NCBI GenBank assembly: GCA_003255065.1 | Contig: QAOA01005941.1 | Span: forward strand, 319,330 to 383,329 | Direction: 5' to 3' | DNA from: Cercis canadensis | Taxonomy: Eukaryota > Streptophyta > Magnoliopsida > Fabales > Fabaceae | Length of the DNA stretch: 64,000 nt | In this document: positions 35,559 to 48,400 of the stretch, in pieces | Position numbering within the stretch: the first letter of the stretch is position 1 | Layout: every line of letters begins with the position of its first letter | Notes under the pieces: generated by a model | What the model was told of the DNA's origin: nothing | Databases searched by the model: none | The model's input: only the letters and a program-made list of their open reading frames with translations | Translations under genes and position numbers: made by a program

Positions 35559-35632
35559 GACCGCATAGCGCAGTGGATTAGCGCGTTTGACTTCGGATCA
35601 AAAGGTCGTGGGTTCGACTCCCACTGTGGTCG
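35559..35632 (+). tRNA. tRNA-Arg, anticodon TCG
   Basis: The 74-nt sequence folds as a full cloverleaf. Acceptor stem GACCGCA pairs with TGTGGTC (one G-U pair), the discriminator is G, the D-arm is TAGCGCAGTGGATTAGCGC, and the T-arm contains GGTTCGACTCC. The anticodon stem TTTGA/TCAAA encloses the loop CTTCGGA, so the anticodon TCG is at 35593-35595. There is no intron. A T-rich pol III terminator follows from about 35643. It decodes CGA arginine codons and, through inosine-free wobble, CGG. Confidence 0.96.
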
Positions 35633-35699
35633 TTACGTTACTCTTTTAATCAATTTTTTTCTTTTTTCTTTTTCCTTCATTATTTCTCATCGAAACAAT

Positions 35700-35830
35700 T
35701 ATTGTTAGGAAATACTATTTTCACACTTTAATTAATATCTAAATATAATATAAATTAAATTATTTTCACTTAATATAATTTTTTTAAAATTTAACTAATT
35801 ATGATATTCTCTTTCTAACTTTTATTAATT
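35700..35830 (-). repeat. Dispersed AT-rich repeat, inverted copy
   Basis: Read on the minus strand it matches, with divergence, the stretches near 10310-10480 and 37540-37690. It shares the TAATTTAATTTATATTATATTTA core and the following TGTGAAAATA segment. Probably an old MITE family; borders are not defined. Confidence 0.45.
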
Positions 35831-36258
35831 GTAGCTCCATTTTTTGCTATAAAATATCTTCAACATCATTCTTAAATGGTAAGTACATGTATCTTTTTTA
35901 ATTATTATTGAAATAATTTTATATATTTACCAAAAAAAAGTGACTTTGTATAATTGATTTCTTATAAGTATCCATTGGAATTTGATCTTTTCTTGATTTT
36001 TTTTTTTATATCATTAAGTCTTAACCATCTATTATTACATCTTTGTTTAGTATAAGTTCTTTTCTTCTTCTTTTTATTCCTCTATTCTTTTCAACCTCCA
36101 TCAAAAAAAATTGGTCATTTTTTACTGGTTGGATTGTGATTGATTAGTTAAAATGGTTGACCCTAAGATAGGATTTTACTGATATCTGGTCCTTATCAGA
36201 ATGGGAGTAATAGCTTGTGTTAAGAAGGTTCCATGTCAAAGTTAAAAATATATTTGTT

Positions 36259-37184
36259 GGTTTAAATGTATTGCAGGTCTATATAGTTTAGACAAATTTT
36301 GAATCATATTTTTATAGTTTTTTTTTCCTCATTTGTGATATTTATAGTTTGAAATTTTTTTAATTTGGTATCTACTATTACCTCAGGTCATAACTCTGTT
36401 ACATTAGTATTGACATGACAAATTGCTTCTCTATGTGGCAATAGATTAAGTTTACATAGCGCCAAAGTGACACACATGCAAGACATGTGGCTTAGTTTTT
36501 TTCAAATTGATGGAAATTAGAGTGATAAACAACATATATAGAACCTAATTTTTGTGTCACTTTGATGCTATGTCAGCTTATTTTATTGTCATATGGATAA
36601 GTCGTTTGTTATATGAGTACTAAATTGACGGAGTTATAATTTGGGGTAACGATAAGAACCCAATTAAAAAAATTTCAAACTATAAAGATCCTAAAATAAG
36701 AAGAAAAACTATAAAGACCTGATTNTTTTTATAGTTTTTTTTTCCTCATTTGTGATATTTATAGTTTGAAATTTTTTTAATTTGGTCTCTACTATTACCT
36801 CAGGTCATAACTCTGTTACATTAGTACTGACATGACAAATTGCTTCTCTATGTGGCAATAGATTAAGTTTACATAGCGCCAAAGTGACACACATGCAAGA
36901 CATATGGCTTAGTTTTTTCTAAATTGATGGAAATTAGAGTGATAAACAACATATATAGAACCTAATTTTTGTGTCACTTTGGTGCTATGTCAGCTTATTT
37001 TATTGTCATATGAATAAGCCGTTTGCTATATGAGTACTAAATTGACGGAGTTATAATTTTGGGTAACGATAAGAACCCAATTAAAAAAATTTCAAACTAT
37101 AAAGATCCTAAAATAAGAAGAAAAACTATAAAGACCTGATTCAAAATTCGTCCAACCTATAAGAACTTGCAGTACATTTAAACC
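36259..37184. mobile_element. MULE-type element with long TIRs and 9-bp TSD
   Basis: It begins GGTTTAAATGTATTGCA and ends TGCAGTACATTTAAACC; the inverted similarity continues for about 150 bp. A perfect 9-bp duplication ATATTTGTT flanks it (36250-36258 and 37185-37193). The assembled length is inflated because 36309-36724 and 36726-37141 are near-identical 416-bp blocks around the N at 36725. Collapsed, the element would be about 510 bp. There is no transposase. Confidence 0.82.
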
Positions 37185-37236
37185 ATATTTGTTTATGGCC
37201 TTATACCAAAATGTGTGTATATGAACCTCGCTTCTT

Positions 37237-37467
37237 GTGTTGCATCTTGTTCCTTTGTTGAATGCTACTCAAGGAAATGTGTTGCAGTTCTTCTTTAAAT
37301 TGTTTTTCAGTGCTGCACCAGGAATTGTGATGCAGAACTTTCCTTGTTTTCTAGGTGCATGCTTTATCTATGCTGGTTATGACTTCTCCAAGGTTTATGA
37401 TTCACTGATTTTGCTGTTTTTTAGACGAGACAGACATTGCTTGAAGTCAGCATTATTTTGTTGTTAG
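37237..37467 (+). other. Short ORF of unknown status
   Basis: A 76-codon ORF rich in hydrophobic residues reads smoothly through SAAPGIVMQNFPCF and GACFIYAGYDFSK, and it follows a possible acceptor (TTTTTCAG). It could be an isolated exon remnant of a membrane protein. No partner exon was found and I do not recognise a family. Confidence 0.2.
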
Positions 37468-37539
37468 ATTGGAGATATATGCATTGACCATTTAAGATTG
37501 AAATCGAAGATAATTGTAAAAAAAAAAAAATATATATAT

Positions 37540-37690
37540 ATATAACTATAATTAATAAGAGTTAAAAAAAATATATCATAATCAATCAATTTTAAAAAAA
37601 TTTCATATTAAGTGAAAATAATTTAATTTATATTATATTTAAATATTAAATGAGATGTGACATTAATAAAATAAAATATAAAAATAATAA
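37540..37690 (+). repeat. Dispersed AT-rich repeat, direct copy
   Basis: It matches 10310-10480 in order: ATAATTAATAAGAGTTAAAA, then AATTTTAAAAA, TATATTATATTTA, and GACATTAA followed by AATAATAACTC. The copies are diverged and have no coding capacity. Confidence 0.5.
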
Positions 37691-38093
37691 CTCCCATATT
37701 ATTAAGGAATACAAATCACAAAAAAAATATAAAATGGGTGACTAAAAATAAAAATTTCTAAGTAGATAATTCCTCAAACATGCGATTTTAAATTTATATT
37801 TTCCTATAAATGATCATTCTATATTTTTTAATGGTCAACATATATTAACAAATGATCCTATGGTATTTTCTAATGAATATTAATAAGAGCAATTTTTTTT
37901 GCCTTGAAGATAATTTTGAAAACTTGACATTTTCGGTCATCCACTTAAAATTATTTATGATTTGTGTGAGTTATAAATAATTGTGTCCAAATTATTCCTA
38001 TTTTTCTTCAAGAAAAAAAAAAGGGAAAAAATTCACAGCCTCACTTTGCTTTTGTCTGCTACACAGAGACCATTTGGATGGCATGAGCAAGTT

Positions 38094-38579
38094 ATGTTAG
38101 GGTTTACTCTCCCCTCCCAATCATCAATCTCAATTCCAATTCTTTCAATTTCAACAAAATCTTTCTCATCCCTTGTTCACAATGTCAACTCATTCACATT
38201 CTCTTCTCTACCCCTCAAAACCCAACCTTCAATCTCCAAAAAAACCAACAATTTTCTGGTATTTGCAGAAAAGAACAACAATGGCAATGGGGTGAGCAAG
38301 CAGAATAAGAAAGAAGACGAACAAGAACAAGAAATTGGATCCAAAGGGGACGATAATTCGAAGAAAGATCGGCGACCCATTTTAAATTTCAATTGGGGAA
38401 ATCTATTGGACCCAGATCCTGACAACGTTTTGGCCCTTGGATTGACGGGTATTCTCACATGGGCAAGTGTTCAAGTCCTCTTGCAGCTCTTGTTAATCTC
38501 ATCTGCTATTGTTCTTGCTGCCCTCAAGTATTCTTTTATTGCTGTACTTCTACTTTTCATTCTCATCACCCTTCTCTGA
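38094..38579 (+). CDS. Small plastid-targeted membrane protein, function unknown
   Basis: A single-exon 161-aa protein. The first 55 or so residues are rich in Ser, Thr and Leu with few acidic residues, like a chloroplast transit peptide; a possible cleavage zone is near FLVFAEK (54-60). A charged hydrophilic segment follows (60-98, many K/E/D/N). The segment LNFNWGNLLDPDPDNVLALG then leads into two strongly hydrophobic helices, about 111-142 and 147-161, ending at the C-terminus. The reading frame stays open upstream to 37983, but that extension is low-complexity (Phe/Lys repeats), so I take the ATG at 38094. I do not recognise a named gene. Transit peptide and topology are inferred from composition. 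Confidence 0.75.
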   Translation: MLGFTLPSQSSISIPILSISTKSFSSLVHNVNSFTFSSLPLKTQPSISKKTNNFLVFAEKNNNGNGVSKQNKKEDEQEQEIGSKGDDNSKKDRRPILNFNWGNLLDPDPDNVLALGLTGILTWASVQVLLQLLLISSAIVLAALKYSFIAVLLLFILITLL

Positions 38580-38710
38580 TGCCTGCCCTTCAAGATGATA
38601 CTGCTTATAGTTATGCTCATATGCAATTCTAGTTTCTTTTAGTCTTCTGTTATTTTTTTTTTATGATAAATTAGGAAATACTGTACTTATGGGTTAGAAT
38701 GTTAATTTGC

Positions 38711-39455
38711 TCATGCTTCCCGAGTATGAAATTTGAAATTTGACAAGTTCAATGTGCAGTGTAAGATTATTTGTGTATAATTTAAGCATTTTTTTTTTTT
38801 TATTATGATTGATGATAAATAACAAAATTCAGCCAGAGCAGGGCAATGTAGGAATACGCCTTTAAAATTGCCAAGAACACATATTATCGGTGCACAAAAA
38901 ATTGGGTCAATTTTGCATTGGTTCGGAGCTGACCTCAAAATAAGGGTGATATCAATAAGATCCACGCATAAAACCAGAATATTTAGGATGTATCCAATTT
39001 TACATATAAGCTCTAAATTAACAAATCCTATAAAATTGATATTTCCAGAAATAATTAATTGCAAAATATTAAGGAAAATAATAATAATAATATGTCGCAA
39101 TAGGGCGGATCAAAGAGAAACTTCACGTTTTAGTCCATTACTTGGACCACTGCATATAAGAAGCCACTTACGCACACAAGGTAATAGGCAGTTTTGTGGA
39201 AATTATATTCAAATATACATTTGAATTTGAGATTTAAGTGTTACACTCAACAAAACTCAAGGTAATAGGCAGTTTTGAGTAAATTTATATTCAAATATAC
39301 ATTTGAATGAGATTTGAGTATTACACTGAACAAAACTCAATAGCAACAGTGCTCTAATAGATTCAGCATCATTCATATATAATCCTTCACACGTTTTTAA
39401 TTTTCCCCTCATTCTATATGGCTGTTTCACTTCTGTATAGGAGTCACTGGTCAGA
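38711..39455. repeat. 3' flank of the kinase gene with an 80-bp tandem duplication
   Basis: Two adjacent copies of an approximately 80-bp unit (about 39180-39258 and 39261-39341) share GGTAATAGGCAGTTTTG, CAAATATACATTTGAA and AACAAAACTCAA. The rest is AT-rich without a gene and probably includes the kinase 3' UTR. Confidence 0.6.
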
Positions 39456-42400
39456 TCATTGGCATGAACTTGTTGAAGAGTCAGTCATCTGCAAATATTT
39501 CATGATATAGGAAAAAGAAGGGCGTCTCTGGGGTTCACTACAGTAGAACCAGATTGTTGTTAGAGTGATATTAACGGAGGTAGAGGTAAGTAGTTAATAA
39601 AAGAGACCAACATATATTTTCTGGTTCAACACTATTTGCCAATATTACAAAAATCGCAAGAATCTGTCGCCATAAGAATGCTATTATTTATTTAATCTAC
39701 TTACTTAGCCCAGCAGAGGTCAATCAAGGAAGCGACTTGAGGATTCACATAGCTCGGAATCTCTAGCCTTTTGTCCATAAAACCAACAGCTGCTACAACC
39801 TGCATTAATTGTTACTGATTATCAAGTCAAGAGTCAAGAATATAGCAAAACAAACAATTGGCTTTTGCAACTTTGATGCATAATGATAGATTTAAAAACT
39901 GTGAAACATATATCACGAATGGCTAGAACTTTGATGCATAATATGCCATGTAACAATGCAGAACAGATGGCTTGAACTTTTGAACCACTAAGGCGCACGA
40001 AACATATATGGATACAGTGTTTTTTCTTTTTTTTATATAAGAATATATTAAGAAAAAGTTTACAGGGAAGGAGGACAGAAATACTCCTAAAACAAGCAAA
40101 ACAACAAAACAAAGAAAATAAAAGGAAACATCGGCTTAAAAGAGTTCTCCAATCTCCCTGTAAATCCATAACGGAAACCCCCTAAAGAAACAATTAGCAC
40201 ACACCCACAAAGCAGAGTAAACTAAACTATCCCAAATACAGTATGAAGGTAAAATCTCCGGGCATTACGCTCCAACCATAGACACCACAAACCCACAAAA
40301 TTAGCACACTTCCAAAGCACCTTGCATAAGGGATACAGTTTTATTTGCTCTCAGCATCCCCCTAAATTCCTAGACAGGGTTTTATTGGCATTTTTGAAGG
40401 AACACTACACTCCAATTCTAATATATATTCATGTTAAAACAAACTTAATACATATTTTGGTTCCTAGAATTAGAATGACACAAGAATCCAATTCATACTT
40501 AACTTAAGACTCAATTAAATAAATGCTTAAGATATCTCTCCAAACTACATCCATAACCGAGAAGATTTCATTATAATAGCCAATATTGCAAAGTATTACA
40601 GATGTCAATAGCAAAGGCACCAAAGTGGAAAGAGCTTCGAAAAACTGAGAGGCATCTTCACTACTTAGGAAGAAATCCAAGTGAGAAATTGTATTCTTAA
40701 AAGATCCAGAACCTGGGAAGCAGAAGTTCAAGGGTGTTCAAACCCAAAGTTGTAGCCAAAAGTACTAGAGAAAGAAGTTCAAAGGGTATAAACAATAGTT
40801 ATTCAAATGATCCTATTAGCATAATAAGAAGAGTCTATACTGCTGCTACAGAAAATAGAATATAAACAGAAAGGAATAATAGAATTTTTAGAAGGAAAAA
40901 TAAAGGGAGGCAGCTAGTTATTTTCTAAAATAATCGAATCCTAATGGAATTCTCAAAGTAGAAGACTCAGCTCAAATGAGGGGAATATTAATAAATTGAG
41001 TAATTTAGTAGAGGGCCTGTGAGATGGTTGAAATTTTGGGCTAGGTTAGAGATTGTAAGCATATTTTCATTGTAATTTTTTAAGACATTGACATCAGTTT
41101 GTTTTTGTGAAAGATGTATGAATAATTGTTTTACATGGAATCTTGAATAAAATTATTAATTATTACATTTGAAGATAAGAGAACTTCATAGCAATCACCA
41201 AGTTCACAGATAGGAATAATCTCTTTTCACCAATCTAGTATTCTAGAGCTTAGCTAACAATTCAAAGAACCTTGGAAAAGGAAACAACCTGTGAAGGATT
41301 TAAGTTTCTCCAAGGTTGTTGTAGGGTCACAAGTTCCCACAAGATTACACCAAAGCTGAATACATCGCATTTTTCATTTGATGCTTCACCACGGATGACT
41401 TCTGGTGCCATCCACTCAGGCTGATCACATTTAAAATAAAAGAAAGGGGGGGAGGGGTGAATTTAGAATGTAAAAATACAAACTATTCTTTTATGTAAGA
41501 CAGAAGTTCAGGAACAAAACAGATAATTCTCAAGTTAATGAATAGAACTTACAGTCCCTGCAGCTGTTTTAGATGAAAGAAATGTGTTTGCCTTTGTACG
41601 TGAGAGGCCAAAATCACATACCTGATGATAGTACATATTGAAAACAGAAATCAATATCAATCCCCCATCATCCTTAAATGATATACCCGTAAATGTTTAT
41701 ACAGCAAACAAATAAACAACTATTTACAGGTTGGCCAAACAGCTTTGCAGCCAGAAAGACATTCTCATCAACATGAGCTTAGCAAGAATTTTTACGTGAG
41801 CTAAAGAGCATAGGAAATAAAAGAAAAGCCTAGGCTTGTCAGTGATCACAAGTCTCTCAATGCCAGCTTAACTTATTTTAAATCCCAATTCCCTTGTCAC
41901 AAAATCATCTCTTAAAAACTTTCTCAAGCAACCGTTTTTTAATAATTTTATCCCGAAACAGGTTTCTAGAAGGTTAAAATCCAACCTAAAGAAAGGTGTA
42001 AAACTGCATTCCACACTCCTAATAACTGTTATTAAACCAGACCGATTATCAAACCAGTGAGGTGGAGGAGTCATAATTGTAATTATAATAATATTTTCTA
42101 TAATGTTTAATTAACCTATTGTATTATACCAATATAAATTATAAATTAAAAAAATAAAAAATAAATGTATAGAAACGTTATGCTAATTATGATTCTCATA
42201 ATTGTTTATGTTTTTACAAATTAAAGATATTATTTCTATGATATAAATGTAATTTATTCACATATATATAAACATAGTTATATAATAAATTAAATTGTAA
42301 TACAAAGCATAATGATATTATGGTGCCAAAAGCAAGATACAAAAGTCAAAAAAATGCACCGCTTGCTATATAATCCAAGTTGGCTTAGTGGCAAGTGCTT

Positions 42401-45400
42401 TGACATAAAGACCAAACATGTCCATGTGCTGGGTTTGAACCAATGCTGTGCATGTTTTCCTCCTTTAATGCCATTTTTAAACGAAAAAAAGAGTTCCATT
42501 TTTAAATGAACAAAATAGCTATTAATATATTTTACTGCATAGTTGTTAGAAAAGAATGAGTAATCCAAATGGCTGGCAATCCTTGATTTAAGGAAAGAGG
42601 GGATGGGTTCAAATCTCTCCGCTTGCCATTTTCCAAATTTGCTCAACATTTAGAATCAGCACCAGTTCACACCAGCTTCAATGGTTTTGACTGGTCCAAC
42701 CCTTATAAGGATTCAAAGGTCTGAACCAGGCCACTCCTATGGGCCGGTCACCGGTCTGACCAGTCGAGGCCGGTTTTATAAAACTGGTACCGGTTCACCA
42801 GTTTCACTGGTTTTGACCAGTCCAACCCCTATAAGGGTTCAAAGGTCTGAACCAGACCCTTCCTATGGCCATCTGGTCTGGCTTTTAAAACACTAATCTG
42901 AAGAAGGTCATCCTTCAAAAAAAAAAAAACTAAAAAACTAAACATTTGTGAGCCACTCCTTCATTCAGGAGTTGGAATAATTATACAGTAAAAACACTTA
43001 TCTTCTTGACAGAAATTCCTTCAAATTTTCAAATACTTCTACCTTTGGAATTATAAGTGCAGCAATTTTTGTGACTGTCAACTACATTGGACATATATTT
43101 CAAAAATTGCAAAATCCTAAACCTCCTCTCCCATAAGCCCCGAAAAATTCAGCTGAAACTTTATTGTATTGATGAGCTTATTTTCTTCTGCTGTATTTTA
43201 TTCTTGTACCTTTGTGAAGGAGGATATACTCATCTTTATTTGCACTCTTGATAAAGAGTGCTTTTAACTTTTTTATTCTTTCCTCCCTCTTCATTTGTAC
43301 TCCTTCTGTCTTTAGTAAAATCTTCCTTTTTATCCAAAAAAAAAAAAAAAAATGTCATGTAGCTAATCTAAACCAAACAAAGCAAACCTATTTGGTATCT
43401 TAATTTTATAGCTAGCTGCAACCATGGGTTTTCCTATAATAGGACAGCACCTATCAAAGGAGACTGATTGCCTTTCTTGTCTAACCCAAGAAAAAAAGGA
43501 CAAGACCCTATCCTCTGACCCACAAATCAGAACAGGTTAAATGAATAACAAACTACAGATAAACCATCAGATAAATTTAAGTAGTTTTAGTTGTTTAAAG
43601 GATCAAATGTAACAAAGCAGCAAGCAAAAAACAAGTTGTCCGCATAAGTTACCTTAACTGTATATGTAGCATCCACCAAAAGATTTGGAGACTTCAAATC
43701 TCTATGAACAATGGGAGGTCTCATTTGATGAAGATAATTCATTCCATTAGCCTGGACAAGATATGAAAGAGTCCAAAAGAAGTCTTAATGAAAGTATTAC
43801 TTCCTATTTAATGCAGAAAAGACATAGAAGCTACAAGACTAGCAGTTTCAATCACAGAAGTCTGAAACTATACCACATCATAAGCCATGCTTAGACGACG
43901 CCTCTCACTGAGCGCTGATCTGGCATTCGGCACGTGCAGAAGCTCATATAAGCTGCCTCTGCAATTTAAAGCAGACTCTTTGTTTAGTGCCATATCAAGC
44001 TTATCTGAAAATTATTTCCAACTAAGCACAAAAGTGATGAATATTTCAAAGATAATCATTTCAGGAAATTATGGCACCTTGATAAATATTCTGTCACTAT
44101 GGACAAGTTGGGGGGCTTAATGACTGCACCCATTAGAAGTACAATATTTGGATGCCGTAAACGCTTCATGAGTGCGACCTAAGACACAAACTGGGATACT
44201 GAAGTGTAATCAACGAGGATGAAAGAATATTTACATGCATATCTAATATGAAATACTTCCCCTTCTGTCCCCACCCAATTCTAAAATGAATAAAGATGGC
44301 TATATGTTATGCAAAACAAGGATAAGGTATACCTCCTTTAAAAATTCTTCAAATTTTTCTTCATCAAAACCTTGCACCTTAAGAATTTTCACAGCAACTT
44401 CCTAAAAAGATAAATGCTTAGGATTAATTAATCAAATTGAATACCATCCCTACACCGGAAAGGAAAAAGAAAAGAAAGAAACAGCATGACAACATAAACC
44501 AATAAAAAGATAATGATATCTTCGCAAATAAATATCATATTGGTAAATTAGTTCTTTTCTATTTTTTTTATTTTTTTTTTTCTTTTTGGATAAGTTCAAT
44601 TAACAATCAGTTCTTTGCTTGATTTCTCAGTATAATTTCTCAAAAAACTCTTGACAAACATGACCCCGATTAAAGAGTAGGTAAGTAACCCAAAAGAGAA
44701 ACAAAAAAATTCAAGGAGAAACACCAATTTCCATGCATTGATATTTAAATTTTCTAACAATAAAATGCACAGAAAACAAGCGGTCTTGGTTATCTAAAAA
44801 ATCAAAATCATAGTGGATGACAAAGAATTAGCTAAACATGAATAAGAATATGCTCATAATGTGGAAGGATATTTAGGAACATAAATGCTTACAGAACCAC
44901 GCCAGTCTGCACGAAGGACAGTTCCAAATGACCCTGAAAAGCAGTTGCCATTGGTTATTCTGTTCTTTCATGATACATTTTAGCTGGGATCTATAGAATG
45001 CGCAAAGAAGAATGAGAAATTTTTTACCATATATCATCATGTGGTTTTACCTGTTCCGATTATGTTCTTCAAATTAAGTTCACTCCATGGAATGTCCAGA
45101 TCCTCCTCATCAAAATCAACTTCATGACTTGGACTATCCCTTACTGATTGGTTTGCTTCACCACGTGCTGAGTATTCTGCTGTATGAGAACCTGGATATG
45201 AAGGTATATAAAATGGAGATAACCCAATTGCTAAGTAATAGGACAGCAATGTGACCTCTAACAAAGTACATCCGAGTTTATTAATTATCAACAGACTAGA
45301 AAAAGTAAACATCACTAGTTTCAATCATAGGTGATCTGCTCTGAGGTAGAGATGGCTCATTCTTACCTAAAGCAGTCAAATGGTTATTCACAACAGCATA

Positions 45401-48400
45401 ATTTGCACTCAAAGCTTCAGTTGGCTTTATACCCATTCTGTCACCATGATCAACAGGACTACCTGTCACAGCGGAAATCAGTACTTTCAGTGATGCAATA
45501 TCATGGACCATTTACAGCATATATATGTATATTTCTTGTATGACAATATTTCAGGAGACAGTAACCATGTTAGTTTCTGTATATACAATTATACTAAATG
45601 AGCATGCTATTAGCAATAACAATTATTAACAATAACAATTGCTAATAGCATGCTCATTTAGTATAATTGTTATATGCCTCACTCACTATGAAAAAAATTA
45701 AATACTACCACATTATGGAAATTGCAATAACAATTATACTAAATGAGCATGCTATTAGCAATTACTAAATTTGTGGTGGCGCAGAAGCAACTAATAAAGG
45801 ATAAAACACTTCACTTCAAGCAATATAATACCACAATGGAGAGCCAACCACACATACTTAAACAAACGTAAATGTCCCGGTCATCTACATAGCTCTCAAA
45901 TTTAGGAATTTCCTTCCAGTCTATCCCCCTGACAACTTGCACATCCTATCATTCCTCTCCAACCAGGAAGTCAAAGTTAACAAGCTGGAATAGCCTTCCA
46001 AATAACCAGTCTGTTTCCACCTCTCTCTTTTATACCCAGCCTTCCCATCAAACTAGCAACCAAATATGTCAAACAAAACTCATATTTAATACGGAGAAAA
46101 CTATATTCCATAAACTATTGGCTACTCACAATGAAGCAAAGGTGATTGACCATGTATCCTGCATACTTTTCCCTCCTTGGTTTTCCTGCTTGCATTTTAT
46201 CTCTTCTAAACCCAGCATTTTGCATCTCTACAAAAGTAGACTTCCAAACTATATAGTAAAATTATCCCTTATCTTCGCGTGAAGCGACCCTTCATGGCCT
46301 CACTTTAACATTCTGATATCCATTACACTCGTTTTCTGGACATATTTCTTGAAAGCCTCACATTCCATAGTGGGAAGCATGATGAGACATATGACAAACA
46401 CACTCCACTGAATTTTTTTTTTTTCCCAGTTAACAAGATATTTTTCAATTTCACAAATCTTTTGAGGCACTTCAACCATATTCATATCCACTGCATCTAT
46501 GGTATACAATCTTTTTCATCTCACCACAGTTTGAGTCACTGATCCAATGCATCAATAAATGCACACTGCATTTGCTAAATGTACAGTTCATATCTTTGGT
46601 CTAAGCCCCTACTTGACTTCAAGATCCTTTATTCTGGAGCCTCTGTTCATTTCAAGAAATAGTAGCAGACAAATTCTGAATCGACACAAGTAGCATGAGT
46701 TTGTATGTAAGTAACCAGCCCTGGATCTGAATATGAGCAAAGGAAAATCAGCATTCACTGTTTTCTTGTTTGCAAGTTGCACACCTGCTTCCAGTTGGCG
46801 GTAAACCCATGATTTAAATTTAACCCCCTATGCAGGAGCAGGGCTACCTTAGCACCAAGAGCCCCCCACCCTTTAGCATAGAAATAATGTATATTTTTAG
46901 TTTGTCTATGTAAATTATGTTGCATTTACTTTCTTTTTTCAAGACAACACATCACTACCTGTACATATCATCTTTCAAGTTATCAAAGATAATGAAAGAA
47001 AAATATTCTCTTATTTGTCAATTGTTTAAAGTAATTGTGTGAATTTTTCATATATAACTTTCTTTTACTGGAAATCAAATTTAACTATATTCACATAGTA
47101 CATGATATCAAAGAAAAAATATTCTTATTTGGTGTGACAATTCATATTAACATAGTATATGGTGTGAAAATTTTTATAAATCATTAGATTTATAAATAGT
47201 TATCAAAGATAATGAAAGAAAAATATTCTCTTATTTGTCAATTAATTAAAGTAACTGTGTGAACTTTAAACATTTCATATCTAACTTTCTTTTACTGGAA
47301 AATCAAATTTAATTAAAATTAAATTTTTGAGTCATACAAATTTTCATAATTTTTCAATTTTATATAAAGGAAGACAAGGACAAGAATCCTCCTTAAGCAA
47401 GAGAATACAGCAAAAGAGAAAAAGAAACTTCAAAATAAAACGGCTCTCCACCCCTTAAAGAAGCCATGTGCATGGCACCAGAGCAAATACTTTTCTGATT
47501 ATGCTAAAGCAAGTTTAGCTCTGCCATTGGTACAAATCAGATGAAGCAGCTCAAAAATTGCATGATTTGCCTTTTGTGTGCATAATTTAAAACGAATTTA
47601 AATGTGGTTGTTAATAGTGTATATCTTTTTTTTTTTTTTGCCAGTGTAATAGCATATATCAAACCAAAATGAAATGCACTTTACCAGGTTGAGTTTTGAG
47701 ATTTCAGATATATAATTGTAAAAACTCATGCCACGGGGACAAATAAAAAAGACGAGTAAACTATTATTTTGGTCTCCAACATATTGGGCAATTCTCAGTT
47801 CAATCCTCAAAAGAAAAGCTTTTGCAATCAAGTACCTGAAAATCTTATTTCATATCAATATATACCCTCTGTCTGTCTGCAGCTATCTGAAACTGACAGA
47901 TTTGTTTTTCTGCACCATTTTCACTAACATATCACAGTTAAATGCCACAAAAAGTCTTCATTATTAAGCGATAACACTCAGATGTGACTGTAAACAATAC
48001 TACAGTACTACAGTACTTTGAATATGGAAACCTTACCCATGAAACAGAATTCAAACTATTGGATAATACTACATTGTCACATCCAAGTGTTATAGTACAA
48101 GAGTACAGGCTTCCCATAAGTAATTAGCTCTGATGCACCATTAAACATGGTCAAATCAGCAAAATCATCAGTTTTAGATAAAAAGCTAACAAACAGAGGG
48201 TACACCGTACACAACATGAAATTAGATCTTCAAGTACTTGAATCCAAAATTTATCTATTGAGAATTGCCATATTTGTGGAGAACCAAAATAGTACTTTAC
48301 TCAAAAAAGATAAAGTAGCTTTCAGTTAAAAGCAATAAAAAGATGCCCCTCTTTTCTCAAGATTCCATTGCATATTGAAAATTGTAAATGAATAATATAA

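Noticed and set aside
37237-37467. Exon of a Tim17/Tim22-type membrane protein
   Set aside because: The SAAPGIVMQ...GACFI segment only vaguely recalls that family, and no neighbouring exon with the expected glycine-rich helices was found.
37983-38093. Longer start (37 extra residues) for the plastid-protein gene
   Set aside because: The extension is Phe/Lys low-complexity from a poly(A)/poly(T) stretch. The ATG at 38094 gives a typical transit-peptide-like N-terminus.
42312-42509. Real tRNA gene at the tRNA-like sequence near 42372
   Set aside because: A- and B-box-like motifs are present, but the acceptor and anticodon stems do not pair, so it is at best a SINE head or pseudo-tRNA.
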